Counted from the first letter of the stretch, positions 45,676-57,747 are shown. The stretch: 64,000 nt of DNA from Luteibacter sp. 9135 (GCF_000745005.1 NZ_JQNB01000001.1:2101501-2165500); one strand, 5' to 3'. Numbers and translations: made by a program. Notes: a model not told the origin generated them from the sequence alone.

Positions 45676-46548
45676 TCAAAAAACCAGCGACGCCATCTTC
45701 CGGCGGTAGGCACTGATCAGTGCCGGGTCTTCGAGGGTTGCGAATGCGGCGAGCAGGCGCCTTTTGGCCTGGCCTTCCTGCCAGTCGCGCTGGCGCTTGA
45801 GGATGTCCAGGAACTGGTCCAGCCCGGCGGCGGCGTCGCCCTCGATCAGCAGGCGCACGCCGAGCAGGTCGCGGGCCTCCCAGTCGGTATCGTCGGTCTC
45901 CACCCGCTCGCGCAGCTCGGCCATGGACGGCGCACCGTCCAGCGCGCTGGCCAGTTCCAGCTGCTTGGCCAGGCGGACGGCGCGGGCATCGGTGGCCAGG
46001 TTGGCGGGCAGGGCGTCCAGTTCGGCCTGGGCCGACTTCACCTGTCCGGCACGCATCAGGGCCAGCGCGAGGTCGAGCTTGAGCTCGGCGCGGTCCGGCT
46101 CGGCGGCGATGGCCTGCTGCAGGCGGTTGATCGCTTCGGCCGCGGTTTCGGGTGCGGCATCCTCGGCCGGTTCCTCGACCACGGCTTCGGCGGGCGCCAC
46201 GCCGTGCTTGGTCAGGAATTCGCGGATCTGGCCCTCGGGCAATGCCCCGGCGAAGCCATCCACCACTTGGCCCCCGCTGATCAGGATGACCGTGGGAATG
46301 CTGCGCACGCCGAACATCGCGGCCAGCTCCTGTTCGGCGTCCACGTCGATCTTGGCGAGGCGGAAGGCGCCGTTGTATTCGCCGGCCAGCTTCTCGAGGA
46401 TCGGGCCCAGCGACTTGCACGGGCCGCACCATTCGGCCCAGAGGTCGACGAGCACCGGTGTTTCGAGCGAGGCCTGGATGACGTCGGTCTCGAAGCCGGC
46501 GGTGGTCGCGTCGAAGACGTGTTCACTGCGGATCGGGGCGTTGTTCAC
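45676..46548 (-). CDS. cnoX: Thioredoxin-TPR co-chaperone CnoX/YbbN
   Basis: A 290-residue protein, about the 284 of E. coli CnoX. The N-terminal thioredoxin domain has WAEWCGPCKSLGP near residue 45, and FGVRSIPTVILISGG carries the cis-Pro. The C-terminal half is helical TPR-like repeats. It retains the full CGPC site, whereas the E. coli protein has an altered motif. CnoX guards oxidised proteins and hands them to GroEL or DnaK. The GTG start at 46548 has AGGAGTCC upstream; an earlier in-frame ATG would add a poorly conserved, Pro-rich tail. Confidence 0.88.
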   Translation of the reverse strand: MNNAPIRSEHVFDATTAGFETDVIQASLETPVLVDLWAEWCGPCKSLGPILEKLAGEYNGAFRLAKIDVDAEQELAAMFGVRSIPTVILISGGQVVDGFAGALPEGQIREFLTKHGVAPAEAVVEEPAEDAAPETAAEAINRLQQAIAAEPDRAELKLDLALALMRAGQVKSAQAELDALPANLATDARAVRLAKQLELASALDGAPSMAELRERVETDDTDWEARDLLGVRLLIEGDAAAGLDQFLDILKRQRDWQEGQAKRRLLAAFATLEDPALISAYRRKMASLVF

Positions 46549-46695
46549 GGAGGACTCCTGGGGCGTTGGTCGATGGCCCCTTACGTCGGGGAAGGGCGGG
46601 AGCATATCAAGGTGTCCCATGCATTTAGCCCGGGCACCGCTTTTAGGCCGGCGCCTAGGTTTTTCATCATGCGCCGTCTACGCGGATTTGCGATC

Positions 46696-47349
46696 ATGGG
46701 CGACGAGGGCCAGCCGGCCCGGAGCCGCCGGGTTGGCATGCGTAAAGGTCAGGACCTGATTATCTGCGAGCATTGCGACTCCGTTTACCGGAGGCGCAGC
46801 CTTGCGCGTGGGGAGGTCGCCGACTGCGTGGTGTGCGGCGCGGTGCTGGAGCGCCACCAGTGGCTAGGGGTGGACAGCCAGTTCGCCCTGATCGTCGCCG
46901 CGCTCATCGTCTTCGTCATCGCCAACGTGTCGCCCATCGTCACCCTGGGCCTGTCGGGCATGACCGCCGCCACCACGCTCTGGGGCGCTGTGATCGCCAT
47001 GTGGCAGGACGGCGCCCAGATCGTGGCCGTGCTCACAGCCCTCACGCTGTTCTTCTTTCCGCTGGCGCAGATCCTCATGTTCGGCTGGGTGCTGCTGTTC
47101 GCGCGGAAGGGGCAGCGGGCGCCGGGCTTTGCCTGGGCCATGTCCGCGCTGGTCCGGGTGAAGCCGTGGAGCATGATCGAGGTATTCATGCTCGGCACCT
47201 TGGTCGCCGTGGTCAAGGCGCATACCTATTTCGACGTGGTGCCCGGTGCCGGTATCTGGGCTTTCGGCTTCCTCACGCTGCTGATCACCGTCTTCTCGGC
47301 CCACGACCCGCGCAACCTGTGGGACACGACCGGGGGCGCCAGGGCATGA
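46696..47349 (+). CDS. pqiA: PqiA-family membrane protein, first half
   Basis: A 217-residue protein with a rubredoxin-like Cys pair set (ICEHCDSVY then DCVVCGAVL) followed by four transmembrane helices (VIANVSPIVTLGLSG and others), matching the N-terminal half of E. coli PqiA (417 residues). PqiA is the inner-membrane part of the PqiABC lipid transporter. Here it is encoded as two genes, the next starting inside this one's stop (ATGA). The start is uncertain: ATG at 46669, 46696 or 46738. Confidence 0.85.
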   Translation: MGDEGQPARSRRVGMRKGQDLIICEHCDSVYRRRSLARGEVADCVVCGAVLERHQWLGVDSQFALIVAALIVFVIANVSPIVTLGLSGMTAATTLWGAVIAMWQDGAQIVAVLTALTLFFFPLAQILMFGWVLLFARKGQRAPGFAWAMSALVRVKPWSMIEVFMLGTLVAVVKAHTYFDVVPGAGIWAFGFLTLLITVFSAHDPRNLWDTTGGARA

Positions 47350-47966
47350 ATACGCCGCCCCGCGCCGTGGACATGGGCATCATGTCCTGCCACGTTTGCC
47401 AGCTGGTCACCGCGTATACGGACGATCCCCACGCGCACTGCCCGCGTTGCGGCAACCCGCTGCACGGGCGCAAGCACGGCAGCATCTCGCGCGCCTGGGC
47501 GCTGCTGCTGGCCGCGGCGATGTTCTACATCCCGGCCAACATCTTCCCGATCATGCGCACCGAGAGCCTGTCCTCGAAGGACGACAACACCATCCTCAGC
47601 GGCATCGTCGAGTTGTGGCAGGCCGGCTCCCCCGGCCTGGCCGCTATCGTGTTCACGGCGAGCATCGTCGTGCCCATGCTCAAGTTCATCATCATGGGCT
47701 ACCTGCTGGTGTCCGTGCAGCGGTCCAGCGACCTGGGTCCGCGCCAGCGCTCCAAGTTGTACCGTTTCGTGGAACTGATCGGCTACTGGTCGATGCTCGA
47801 CGTGTTCGTCGTGGCGATCCTGTCCGCGTTGGTGCATTTCAAGATACTGAGCCGCGTCGAGCCCCTGCCTGGCGTGGTGTATTTCGGCATCGTCGTCGTG
47901 CTGACGATGCTGGCGGCCATGAGTTTCGATCCCAGGTTGATCTGGGACAAAAGGAAATCGCAATGA
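47346..47966 (+). CDS. pqiA: PqiA-family membrane protein, second half
   Basis: A 206-residue protein with the Cys motif SCHVCQLV ... HCPRCGNPLHGRK and transmembrane helices including AAAMFYIPANIFPIMRTES. It matches the second half of E. coli PqiA and is a diverged repeat of the gene just upstream. Together they should form the complete inner-membrane component. Its ATG overlaps the previous stop and its own stop overlaps the pqiB start, both as ATGA, giving strict coupling. Confidence 0.88.
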   Translation: MNTPPRAVDMGIMSCHVCQLVTAYTDDPHAHCPRCGNPLHGRKHGSISRAWALLLAAAMFYIPANIFPIMRTESLSSKDDNTILSGIVELWQAGSPGLAAIVFTASIVVPMLKFIIMGYLLVSVQRSSDLGPRQRSKLYRFVELIGYWSMLDVFVVAILSALVHFKILSRVEPLPGVVYFGIVVVLTMLAAMSFDPRLIWDKRKSQ

Positions 47967-49642
47967 GCGACACCCACGACGGAAAAACGCCGGCCCCTGA
48001 CGAGTTGCCGCAGCCGGAGGTGCGCAAGTCCAAGCTCGGCTTTTCGCTCATCTGGCTGGTGCCGATCGTGGCGGCGCTGGTCGGCATCTCGCTGATGGTC
48101 AGCCATGCACTGTCGGCCGGTCCGCAGATCTCGGTCACCTTCCTCACCGCCGAAGGCATCGAGGCCGGCAAGACCCAGGTCAAGTACAAGAACGTGGTGA
48201 TCGGCAAGGTCACTACCATGCGTTTGTCCAAGGACCGCACGCACATCTCCGTGGTGATCGACCTGGAGAAGGACGCCCGCGCGTTCGCGACCAAGGGCAC
48301 GCGCTACTGGGTGGTGCGGCCGCGCATCGGCGCCAGCGGCGTGTCCGGCATCGATACGCTGCTGTCCGGTGCCTTCATCGGCGCGGACGCGGGCGATTCC
48401 GAAGACGAAAAATCCGACTTCACGGGGCTGGAAACACCGCCGGCGGTTACCCATGGCGCCCCGGGGCGACGCTTCGTGCTGCACTCCAGCGACCTGGGTT
48501 CCCTGGATATCGGCTCGCCCGTCTACTACCGCCGCATCCAGGTAGGCCGTATCGTTTCCTATGAGCTGGACAAGGACGGCAAGGGCGTGTCGTTGCAGCT
48601 GTTCATCGACGGCCCCAACGACCGCTTCGTCACCAGGGACGCGCGCTTCTGGAACGCCAGCGGCGTGGACGTATCGCTGGGCGCGGATGGCCTGAAACTC
48701 AACACGCAGTCCATCGCCACGGTGATCGCCGGTGGCGTGGCCTTCCAGTCCGCCCCGGGCCCGCACGATGAAACTCCCGCCTCGGAAATGGCCGACTTCA
48801 CGCTGTTCAACGACCAGCAGACCGCACTGGCGCCGCCCGATGGCAAGCCGCACTACATCCGCATGCGTTTCGAGCATTCGCTGCGCGGCCTGGCTCCGGA
48901 CGCGCCCGTGGAGTTCCTCGGCGTGAAGGTCGGCCGGGTGGTGTCGGTCAATCTCGACTACGACCCGGTCAGCAAGACCTTCCCCGTGATCGTCGGCGCT
49001 GTGGTCTATCCGCAGCGCCTCGGCAAGGCGGACGAGAAACTCCGCGCGGCCGTCGGCGGCAACGAGGAAGAACAGCTGCCGCGCATCCTGCATGGCATGG
49101 TCGACCACGGCCTGCGCGCGCAGGCACGCACCGGCAACCTGCTGACCGGTCAGCTCTACGTCGCGATCGACTTCGACAAGAAGGCGCCGAAGGTGACCTT
49201 CAACGAGAAGGCGTCGCCGCTGGAAGTGCCCACCACGGCGGGCGACTTCGATCACCTGCAGGAGCAGATTTCCAGCATCGTCGACAAGGTCGAGAAGATT
49301 CCCTTCGACTCCATCGGCAAGAACCTGGACGGCAGCCTGCAGGAGCTGCATGGCACGCTCAAGCAGGTCAACACCGAACTCCTGCCGGAAGCGAAGAAGA
49401 CGTTGCAAGGCGTCAACAAGACAGTGGGCACGGCCAACGATGCGCTGTCCGCGGATTCGCCGCTACAGCAGAACATCACGGTGACTCTGGAGGAACTGCA
49501 GCGCACGGTGCGTTCGGTGCGCGCCTTCACCGACTACCTCGGTCGCCACCCCGAGTCGCTGCTGCGTGGTCGCGGTGCCGACGCGCCGCCCAAGATCATC
49601 ACCCCGCCGCCGTCTCCGCAGGCCAAGGAAGCAAAGCCATGA
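47963..49642 (+). CDS. pqiB: MCE-domain lipid-transport protein PqiB
   Basis: A 559-residue protein, near the 546 of E. coli PqiB. It has one N-terminal transmembrane helix (LIWLVPIVAALVGISLMV) and three MlaD/MCE domains beginning at about residues 50 (VTFLTAEGIEAGKTQVKYKNVVIGKV), 165 and 290. A long C-terminal helix from about 430 should form the needle that crosses the periplasm. It carries lipids between inner and outer membranes. The start and stop overlap neighbours by four bases each. The C-terminal tail is Pro-rich. Confidence 0.93.
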   Translation: MSDTHDGKTPAPDELPQPEVRKSKLGFSLIWLVPIVAALVGISLMVSHALSAGPQISVTFLTAEGIEAGKTQVKYKNVVIGKVTTMRLSKDRTHISVVIDLEKDARAFATKGTRYWVVRPRIGASGVSGIDTLLSGAFIGADAGDSEDEKSDFTGLETPPAVTHGAPGRRFVLHSSDLGSLDIGSPVYYRRIQVGRIVSYELDKDGKGVSLQLFIDGPNDRFVTRDARFWNASGVDVSLGADGLKLNTQSIATVIAGGVAFQSAPGPHDETPASEMADFTLFNDQQTALAPPDGKPHYIRMRFEHSLRGLAPDAPVEFLGVKVGRVVSVNLDYDPVSKTFPVIVGAVVYPQRLGKADEKLRAAVGGNEEEQLPRILHGMVDHGLRAQARTGNLLTGQLYVAIDFDKKAPKVTFNEKASPLEVPTTAGDFDHLQEQISSIVDKVEKIPFDSIGKNLDGSLQELHGTLKQVNTELLPEAKKTLQGVNKTVGTANDALSADSPLQQNITVTLEELQRTVRSVRAFTDYLGRHPESLLRGRGADAPPKIITPPPSPQAKEAKP

Positions 49643-50229
49643 TCCAGACACTTCGCCTCGCGGCCGCCGTTACGTTGCTGGGCACGCTTGCCGCTTGCTC
49701 CTCGGCGCCCACCCATTTCCACACGCTGATCCCGCCCTCGGCGGGTCTGCCACCCGCCGCCGCGCCGTTCCTGATCGACGTCCAGGCCGTCGGTGTGCCT
49801 CCGCAGGTCGACCAGCCCGCGCTGGTACTGCGCCAGGGCGCCAGCGGCATCGCCGTGCTGGACGGCGAGCGCTGGGCCTCGCCGCTAGGCGACGAGATCC
49901 GCGGCGCACTGGCGGCTGACCTTTCCACGCGCCTGGGCACGCACGACGTGCACGGCCTGCCGCGTGGCAAGGATGCCAAGGTGGTGTTCGTGCAGTTCGA
50001 CGTACGTCGCTTCGACTCCGAAGTGGGCGGTAACGCCACCCTGGAAGCCAGCTGGTCCGTGCGTAGCGGCGACACCGCCAGCACCTGCGCCTCGCGGGTG
50101 AGCGAGCCCGCGGGAAGCAGCTACGACAGCCTGGTCGATGCGCATCAGCGTGCGCTGGGGAAGGCCGCAGATCAGGTCGCCGGGGCGGTTCGCGCGGTGG
50201 CGGGGGGGCAGGTGGCTACCTGCCGCTGA
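49639..50229 (+). CDS. pqiC: PqiC-type outer-membrane lipoprotein
   Basis: A 196-residue lipoprotein with the lipobox TLAAC (Cys at about 20). The ABC-type transport auxiliary domain (PF03886) begins THFHTLIPPS, with VGVPPQVDQPALVLRQG and WASPLGDEIRGAL in its middle. It docks the tip of the PqiB tunnel at the outer membrane. It is the last gene of the operon, ATGA-coupled to pqiB, and is followed by repeat-rich DNA rather than a clear terminator. Confidence 0.9.
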   Translation: MIQTLRLAAAVTLLGTLAACSSAPTHFHTLIPPSAGLPPAAAPFLIDVQAVGVPPQVDQPALVLRQGASGIAVLDGERWASPLGDEIRGALAADLSTRLGTHDVHGLPRGKDAKVVFVQFDVRRFDSEVGGNATLEASWSVRSGDTASTCASRVSEPAGSSYDSLVDAHQRALGKAADQVAGAVRAVAGGQVATCR

Positions 50230-50242
50230 GCGGGGTGGTCGG

Positions 50243-50266
50243 GTAGGAGCGCACGATGTGCGCGAA
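50243..50266 (+). repeat. REP unit, GCGCAC/GTGCGC stem
   Basis: GTAG head, stem GCGCAC-GAT-GTGCGC, tail GAA, then AAGCCAACAAAGCG. The same tail follows the REP at 11234. Confidence 0.85.
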
Positions 50267-50301
50267 AAGCCAACAAAGCGGTGAAGCGGCACCCCTCGAA
50301 C

Positions 50302-50567
50302 AAGAGCCGGCGGGTAGCCCCCTCGGGGCCACGCCTGCGGCGACCCGCTAAGGAAGGGCCGCTCCGCGGCCGTGTACCTGATTCGCGCACATCGTGCGCT
50401 CCTACCCGCGCCACATCCGGGTCGGGCTTCGCCCGGGGATTTTCGATTCGCCATCCATGGCTCAGCGAAAATGGCCGGCCGTCCTGGCCGGCCCCGCTTC
50501 GCGGCCTTTTCCGTTCGAAGCCCTCGCCTTCGGCTACCGGCCCCGAGGGGGCTACCCGCCGGCTCTT
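50302..50567 (+). repeat. MITE-like element, copy 3, with internal REP
   Basis: A 266-bp copy with AAGAGCCGGCGGGTAGCC and complementary ends. It is about 25 bases longer than the others because a REP unit (50381-50405) sits in the segment that reads GTTTATTGATTGCCC in copy 1. Confidence 0.8.
50381..50405 (-). repeat. REP unit inside MITE-like copy 3
   Basis: ATTCGCGCACATCGTGCGCTCCTAC, identical to 6056-6080. It lies within a larger repeat, showing that REP units insert into existing repeats. Confidence 0.88.
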
Positions 50568-50641
50568 TCCCAAGACTGAGGCAGGTTGTTACGCGAGCGA
50601 CCGCAGACGTGAAGGGTAGGGCGTCGCCGCTTTGCTGGCTT

Positions 50642-50665
50642 TTCGCCCACATCGTGGGCTCCTAC
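50642..50665 (-). repeat. REP unit, GCCCAC/GTGGGC stem
   Basis: TTCGCCCACATCGTGGGCTCCTAC; the intact relative of 11234-11257. Confidence 0.85.
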
Positions 50666-50716
50666 CCCAGGGGTAGGGCAGCCCGTGGCATATCCAATGC
50701 GTGATCCGCCAGCTGG

Positions 50717-50742
50717 GTAGGAGCGCACGCACGTGCGCGAAC
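50717..50742 (+). repeat. REP unit with lengthened stem
   Basis: GTAG head, then GCGCACGCACGTGCGC in place of the usual GAT-loop stem, tail GAAC. It is the intact relative of 11157-11182. Confidence 0.8.
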
Positions 50743-50853
50743 CCTCGACACGCCTAAGGCGACTGATGCCATGCAAAGCAGACAAGCGAGCGTTCCCAGC
50801 TACGAAGCGAAGCCTGGCTCTGCGCTCTTCCCACACGCACCCTCAGTCGTCGA

Positions 50854-51096
50854 AAGAGCCGGCGGGTGCCACCCTCGTGGCCGGTAGCCGCAGGCGAGGG
50901 ATTCGAACGGACAAGGCCGCGCAGCGGAGCCGGCCAGGACGGCCGGCCGTTTCCGCTGAGCCATGGATGGCGAATCGGAAACCCCCGTGCGAAGCCCGAC
51001 CCGCCCCGTAGGGGAATAGATACACGGCCGCGCCAGCGGCCCTTCCTTGACGGGTCGCCGCAGGCGTGGCCCCGAGGGTGGCACCCGCCGGCTCTT
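50854..51096 (-). repeat. MITE-like element, copy 4 (inverted)
   Basis: A 243-bp copy closest in sequence to copy 1 (shared GTGCCACCCTCGTGGCC end and GATTCGAACGGACAAGGCC interior), in the opposite orientation. Confidence 0.8.
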
Positions 51097-51140
51097 GCTC
51101 CAAGCCCAGCTTTTTGCCTTCAAACCCCGCATTAAGCTAG

Positions 51141-53954
<2,814 letters not shown>

Positions 53955-53956
53955 CC

Positions 53957-54538
53957 ATGAGCCCGACCCCGCTCCGTTCGCTCCGTGTCGCCGCCCTCGT
54001 TGCCGTCGTGGGGCTGGTCAGCGCCTGTGGCTTCCATCTGCGCCAGTCCGCGGCGCTGCCGCCGGGCATGCAGAAGATCCACCTGACCGTCGCCGGGGGT
54101 GGCCGCCTCGAGCGTGAGCTGTCGCGCGCGCTGACCAACGCCGATGTGACGGTGGTAGACCACGCTTCCGTGGATGCCGCCGAACTGGCGATCACCTCGA
54201 ACAACTTCCGTACGGATTCGCTGACCGTCAGCGGCACCGCGCGCGTCACTGAATACGCCGTGCGCTACCACGTCGATTTCAACGCGAAGGCCGGCGACGG
54301 CAGCCTCATCATCGCGCCGCAGAGCGTCGATATGTCGCGCGAGTTCAGTTACGACGCCCAGAACACGATCGGCACCGCCAGCCAGACCGAAGAGCTGCAG
54401 CGCAGCCTGGTCGGCGACATGGTGCAGGCCATCCTGTTCCGCCTCGAAGCAGCGACGGTGCACCCGGCCGCGGCGGCTGCGGCGGCCGCTGCCGCCACGC
54501 CGTCCGCGCCCGCGCCCGCCTCGTCGACCGCGCACTGA
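53957..54538 (+). CDS. lptE: LPS-assembly lipoprotein LptE
   Basis: A 193-residue protein with lipobox GLVSAC (Cys at about 24) followed by the LptE hallmark GFHLRQSAALPPGM. It plugs the LptD barrel that inserts lipopolysaccharide into the outer membrane. The C-terminus is a low-complexity run of about 12 Ala then Pro/Ala/Ser, not seen in E. coli LptE; the GC-rich triplets make this tail prone to length change. It lies directly between leuS and holA, the usual gene order. Confidence 0.93.
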   Translation: MSPTPLRSLRVAALVAVVGLVSACGFHLRQSAALPPGMQKIHLTVAGGGRLERELSRALTNADVTVVDHASVDAAELAITSNNFRTDSLTVSGTARVTEYAVRYHVDFNAKAGDGSLIIAPQSVDMSREFSYDAQNTIGTASQTEELQRSLVGDMVQAILFRLEAATVHPAAAAAAAAAATPSAPAPASSTAH

Positions 54539-54550
54539 GCGGATAACGCC

Positions 54551-55561
54551 GTGCCGTTCAATCCGGGCCAGTGGCAGAAGCACCTCGCGGGCGACCGCAT
54601 GGCGCCGGTGTACCTGCTGGCCGGCGAGGAACTGCTGGTGCTGGAAGCCGCCGATGCCGTACGGGCCATGGCCCGGCGGCTGGGTTTCAGCGAGCGCGAG
54701 GTGCTGGAAGCGGACAGCCGTTTCGACTGGGACGACCTGGCGCGATCCTCGGCCGGCCTGTCGCTGTTCGCCACGCAGCGCCTGCTCGACCTGCGCCTGG
54801 CGGGCGGGCGTGCCGGCAAGGACGGCAGCGCGGCGATCACCGAGTTCGTCGGCAACCCGCCGCCGGATACCACGCTGCTGATCACCGCCACCGAGTGGAG
54901 CACCAAGCACGAGGCGGTCTGGACCAAGGCAGTGGATCGCGGCGGTATCCAGGTGGTCTTCAACGCGCCGCGCCCGCACGAATGGACGCAGTGGGTCGGC
55001 CAGAGGCTGGCGTCCCGCGGGGTCAAGACCAGTCCCGATGCCGTGGCGATGCTGGCCGAGCGGGTCGAGGGCAACCTGCTGGCGGCCGCCCAGGAAATCG
55101 ACAAGCTGGTGGTCCTCGCGGGCGACCAGCGTCTGGATGCCGCGACGCTGGAAGGCCTGGTCGCCGACAGCGCCCGCTTCGACGCCTTCAAGCTGACCGA
55201 CGCCGCGTTCGCGGGCGAGGGCGGCCGTGCCCTGCGCATACTGGCCGGCTTGCATGCCGAGGGCGACGAGCTGATCGCCCTGATGGGCTGGCTGGTCAAC
55301 CAGCTGCAGCTGGCACTGCGCCTGGCCAACGCGCGCGATTTCGCGGCGCAGGCGAAGGTGGAGCGGCTATGGCCCGCGCGCGAACAACTCTTCCGCAAGG
55401 CCCTGCGCCGCGCGCCGCGCGAGCACTGGATGGCCTGCCTGGCCCGGGCCGCCCGCATCGACCGCATGGCCAAGGGCCGCGAGCAGGGCAATCCGTGGCT
55501 GGAGGCCGAGCGGCTGATCGCCGCCATCGCCGAGCCCCGCGCGGCGGCTGCCTTCGCGTGA
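54551..55561 (+). CDS. holA: DNA polymerase III delta subunit
   Basis: A 336-residue protein with the HolA pattern: PVYLLAGEELLVLEAADAVR at the N-terminus, an AAA+-like fold lacking a Walker A site, and the C-terminal collar helix ALMGWLVNQLQLALRLA. Delta opens the sliding beta clamp in the clamp loader. The GTG start follows lptE by 12 bases. Its stop overlaps or nearly touches the nadD start, so the genes are co-translated. Confidence 0.93.
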   Translation: MPFNPGQWQKHLAGDRMAPVYLLAGEELLVLEAADAVRAMARRLGFSEREVLEADSRFDWDDLARSSAGLSLFATQRLLDLRLAGGRAGKDGSAAITEFVGNPPPDTTLLITATEWSTKHEAVWTKAVDRGGIQVVFNAPRPHEWTQWVGQRLASRGVKTSPDAVAMLAERVEGNLLAAAQEIDKLVVLAGDQRLDAATLEGLVADSARFDAFKLTDAAFAGEGGRALRILAGLHAEGDELIALMGWLVNQLQLALRLANARDFAAQAKVERLWPAREQLFRKALRRAPREHWMACLARAARIDRMAKGREQGNPWLEAERLIAAIAEPRAAAAFA

Positions 55562-55566
55562 GCGAC

Positions 55567-56226
55567 ATGCGTCCGCTCGCCATCCTCGGCGGCACCTTCG
55601 ACCCGATCCACCACGGCCACCTGCGTGCCGCGTGGGAAGCCGCCGAAGCCCTCGACGCCGAGGTCCGGCTGGTGCCCGCGCGTACGCCGCCGCACCGGCC
55701 GCCGCCGGTGGCCGATGCGGCCGGCCGGGTCGCCCTGCTGCGCGCCGCGCTGGCCGGGCAGGACCGGCTCCGGATCGACACCCGCGAACTGGACCGCGAC
55801 GGCCCTTCGTACAGCATCGACACACTGGCGTCGCTGCGTGCCGAGATCGGCCCCGCGCGTCCGCTGGTGCTGCTGGTGGGGGCGGACGCCTTCGCCGGGC
55901 TGGCGTCCTGGCAGCGCTGGCGCGACCTGTTCACGCTGGCCCACGTGGGCGTGCTGAACCGCCCCGGGGTCAGCCACGCCCCCTCGGCGGAGCTGGCCGA
56001 CTTCATCGCCGGGCGCCGCGGTACCCGTCCGCAGGGGCCGGCCGGCGGCGTGCTGGACATCGCCATCACCCCGCTGGACATCGCTGCCACGGCCATCCGC
56101 GAGGTCTTTGCCGCCGGCCACGAGCCACGCTTCCTGATGCCCGCGACCTGCTTCGATCCTCCGGAGCTGCTGGCGCCGTACCGTGCGCTGGCGGACGCCG
56201 CGTCCCCGCCCCGGGCCGCCCGCTGA
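55567..56226 (+). CDS. nadD: Nicotinate-nucleotide adenylyltransferase
   Basis: A 219-residue nucleotidyltransferase with the GGTFDPIHHGHLRAA ATP-binding motif at residues 8-22. The substrate loop PARTPPHRPPP and the C-terminal ISTxxR-equivalent IAATAIREVFAAG are present. It joins nicotinate mononucleotide to AMP in NAD synthesis. ATG at 55567 was chosen; a GTG at 55558 overlapping the holA stop is also possible. The C-terminal tail is Pro/Ala-rich and slightly long. Confidence 0.93.
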   Translation: MRPLAILGGTFDPIHHGHLRAAWEAAEALDAEVRLVPARTPPHRPPPVADAAGRVALLRAALAGQDRLRIDTRELDRDGPSYSIDTLASLRAEIGPARPLVLLVGADAFAGLASWQRWRDLFTLAHVGVLNRPGVSHAPSAELADFIAGRRGTRPQGPAGGVLDIAITPLDIAATAIREVFAAGHEPRFLMPATCFDPPELLAPYRALADAASPPRAAR

Positions 56227-56314
56227 AAGCTGCCGAGGCATTTGACGCGTCCCCGGGCGGGCGGGGGTATACTTCGCCCAACGCCGGCATTCCGCCGTAC
56301 GAGGTTTTCGTATC

Positions 56315-56701
56315 TTGAGTTCGTCCGCATCCCGCAAGGCCAAGCCCGCCATCAGCAACGAGCACCTCCGCCAGCGCGTGGTCGCGGCCCTCGAAGACCT
56401 CAAGGCCAAAGACGTTCGCGAAATCGACGTTCGCGGCAAGACCTCCATCGCCGATATCCTCTTCATCGCGTCGGGCACCTCCGCCCGGCACGTCAAGTCC
56501 ATTGCCGACGAAGTCATCAAGTTCGCCAAGGAAGCGGGCGTGATGCCGCTGGGCGTCGAAGGCCAGACCGAAGCCGAATGGGTGCTGGTCGACCTGGGTG
56601 ACATCATCGTCCACGTCATGATGCCGCGCATCCGCGAGTTCTACGGCCTGGAGCGCCTGTGGACGGTCGGCGACGACGGCTTCGAAGCCGCCCACGCCTG
56701 A
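56315..56701 (+). CDS. rsfS: Ribosomal silencing factor RsfS
   Basis: A 128-residue protein with the family core DVREIDVRGKTSIADILFIASGTSARHVKSIAD and EAEWVLVDLGDIIVHVMMPRIREFY (both given as regions, about 35-68 and 85-110). It binds ribosomal protein L14 and blocks subunit joining when nutrients are scarce. The start is a TTG, which gives a short basic N-terminal extension. The order nadD-rsfS-rlmH is widespread in proteobacteria. Confidence 0.94.
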   Translation: MSSSASRKAKPAISNEHLRQRVVAALEDLKAKDVREIDVRGKTSIADILFIASGTSARHVKSIADEVIKFAKEAGVMPLGVEGQTEAEWVLVDLGDIIVHVMMPRIREFYGLERLWTVGDDGFEAAHA

Positions 56702-56708
56702 TCCGCCC

Positions 56709-57179
56709 ATGCGGGCGCGCCTCATCGCCGTCGGCGAGCGCATGCCGGCCTGGGTGGCGGAAGGTTTTGCCGAATACCGCAAGCGGCTGTCCCACGAGCT
56801 GCCCCTTGAACTGATCGAGATCAAGCCCGGCACGCGCGGCAAGGGCCGCGACGACGTGCGCGCGACCCTCGACGAAGGCGCCGCCATCCTCGCCGCCTTG
56901 CCGCGCGACATCCACGTCGTGGCGCTGGACGGGCGCGGCAAGGCGTGGTCCAGCGAAGACCTGGGCCAGCAACTGGAACAATGGCGCATGGGCGGGCGCG
57001 ATCTCGCCTTCCTGATCGGCGGCCCCGACGGCCATGCGCCGGACGTGCTGGCGCGCGCGGACCAACGCTGGTCGCTCGGCCCGCTCACGCTGCCGCACAT
57101 GCTGGTGCGCCTCGTGCTCGCGGAGCAGCTCTACCGCGCCACCACGCTGGTGGCCGGGCATCCCTACCATCGCGCCTGA
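56709..57179 (+). CDS. rlmH: 23S rRNA pseudouridine-1915 N3-methyltransferase
   Basis: A 156-residue SPOUT methyltransferase, like the 155 of E. coli RlmH. The C-terminal knot carries [13 protein letters not shown] and the [23 protein letters not shown] region (about 100-150), the usual SAM site. It methylates pseudouridine 1915 in helix 69 of 23S rRNA. It sits seven bases after rsfS and ten before maf. Confidence 0.95.
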   Translation: MRARLIAVGERMPAWVAEGFAEYRKRLSHELPLELIEIKPGTRGKGRDDVRATLDEGAAILAALPRDIHVVALDGRGKAWSSEDLGQQLEQWRMGGRDLAFLIGGPDGHAPDVLARADQRWSLGPLTLPHMLVRLVLAEQLYRATTLVAGHPYHRA

Positions 57180-57189
57180 AGGAACCGCC

Positions 57190-57747
57190 GTGCTCTACCT
57201 GGCCTCGCAATCGCCGCGCCGTCGCGAACTCCTCGGCCAGATCGGCGAGGCGCACCGCACCCTCGATGTGGATGTCGAGGAGATCCGCGCCGCCGGCGAA
57301 TCGCCCGACGAGTATGTCTCGCGCGTGGCGCGGGACAAGGCGCATGCCGGGTTTGCGCTGGTCGCGGCCGAACCGGATGCGCGCGTGCTCGGCGCCGATA
57401 CCGAAGTGGTGCAGGGCGACGAGGTGTTCGGCAAGCCGCGGGATGCCGTCGACGCGGTGGCCATGCTGAGGCGTCTTTCGGGAAACGAGCACCGCGTGAT
57501 CTCCGCCGTATGGCTCGTGGAGGCAGGCGAGCAACGCAGGGTGGTGTCGGTATCGACCGTGCGCTTCGCGTCGCTCTCCGATCACGACATAGCGTCCTAC
57601 ATCGATACCGGCGAGTGCTTCGGCAAGGCCGGCGCGTATGCGATCCAGGGCCGCGCCGCGGCCTTCGTCGCGCACCTTTCCGGTAGTTACACCGGCGTGA
57701 TGGGACTGCCCCTGTTCGAAACCTCCCGGCTTCTTCGCGGTCCGTGA
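57190..57747 (+). CDS. maf: Maf-family nucleotide pyrophosphatase
   Basis: A 185-residue protein with [18 protein letters not shown] at the start, the catalytic GADTEVV near residue 75 and the [17 protein letters not shown] motif near residue 145. Maf proteins hydrolyse dTTP, UTP or modified nucleotides, keeping them out of nucleic acids. The GADTEVV and KAGAYAIQG features fit the dTTP/UTP subgroup (YhdE). The GTG start follows a GAAGGA site that overlaps the rlmH stop. Confidence 0.92.
   Translation: MLYLASQSPRRRELLGQIGEAHRTLDVDVEEIRAAGESPDEYVSRVARDKAHAGFALVAAEPDARVLGADTEVVQGDEVFGKPRDAVDAVAMLRRLSGNEHRVISAVWLVEAGEQRRVVSVSTVRFASLSDHDIASYIDTGECFGKAGAYAIQGRAAAFVAHLSGSYTGVMGLPLFETSRLLRGP

Noticed and set aside
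54465..54510. GCG/GCC triplet run in lptE as a frameshift or assembly error
   Set aside because: The frame stays open to a normal stop just ahead of holA, so it is a real low-complexity Ala tail.
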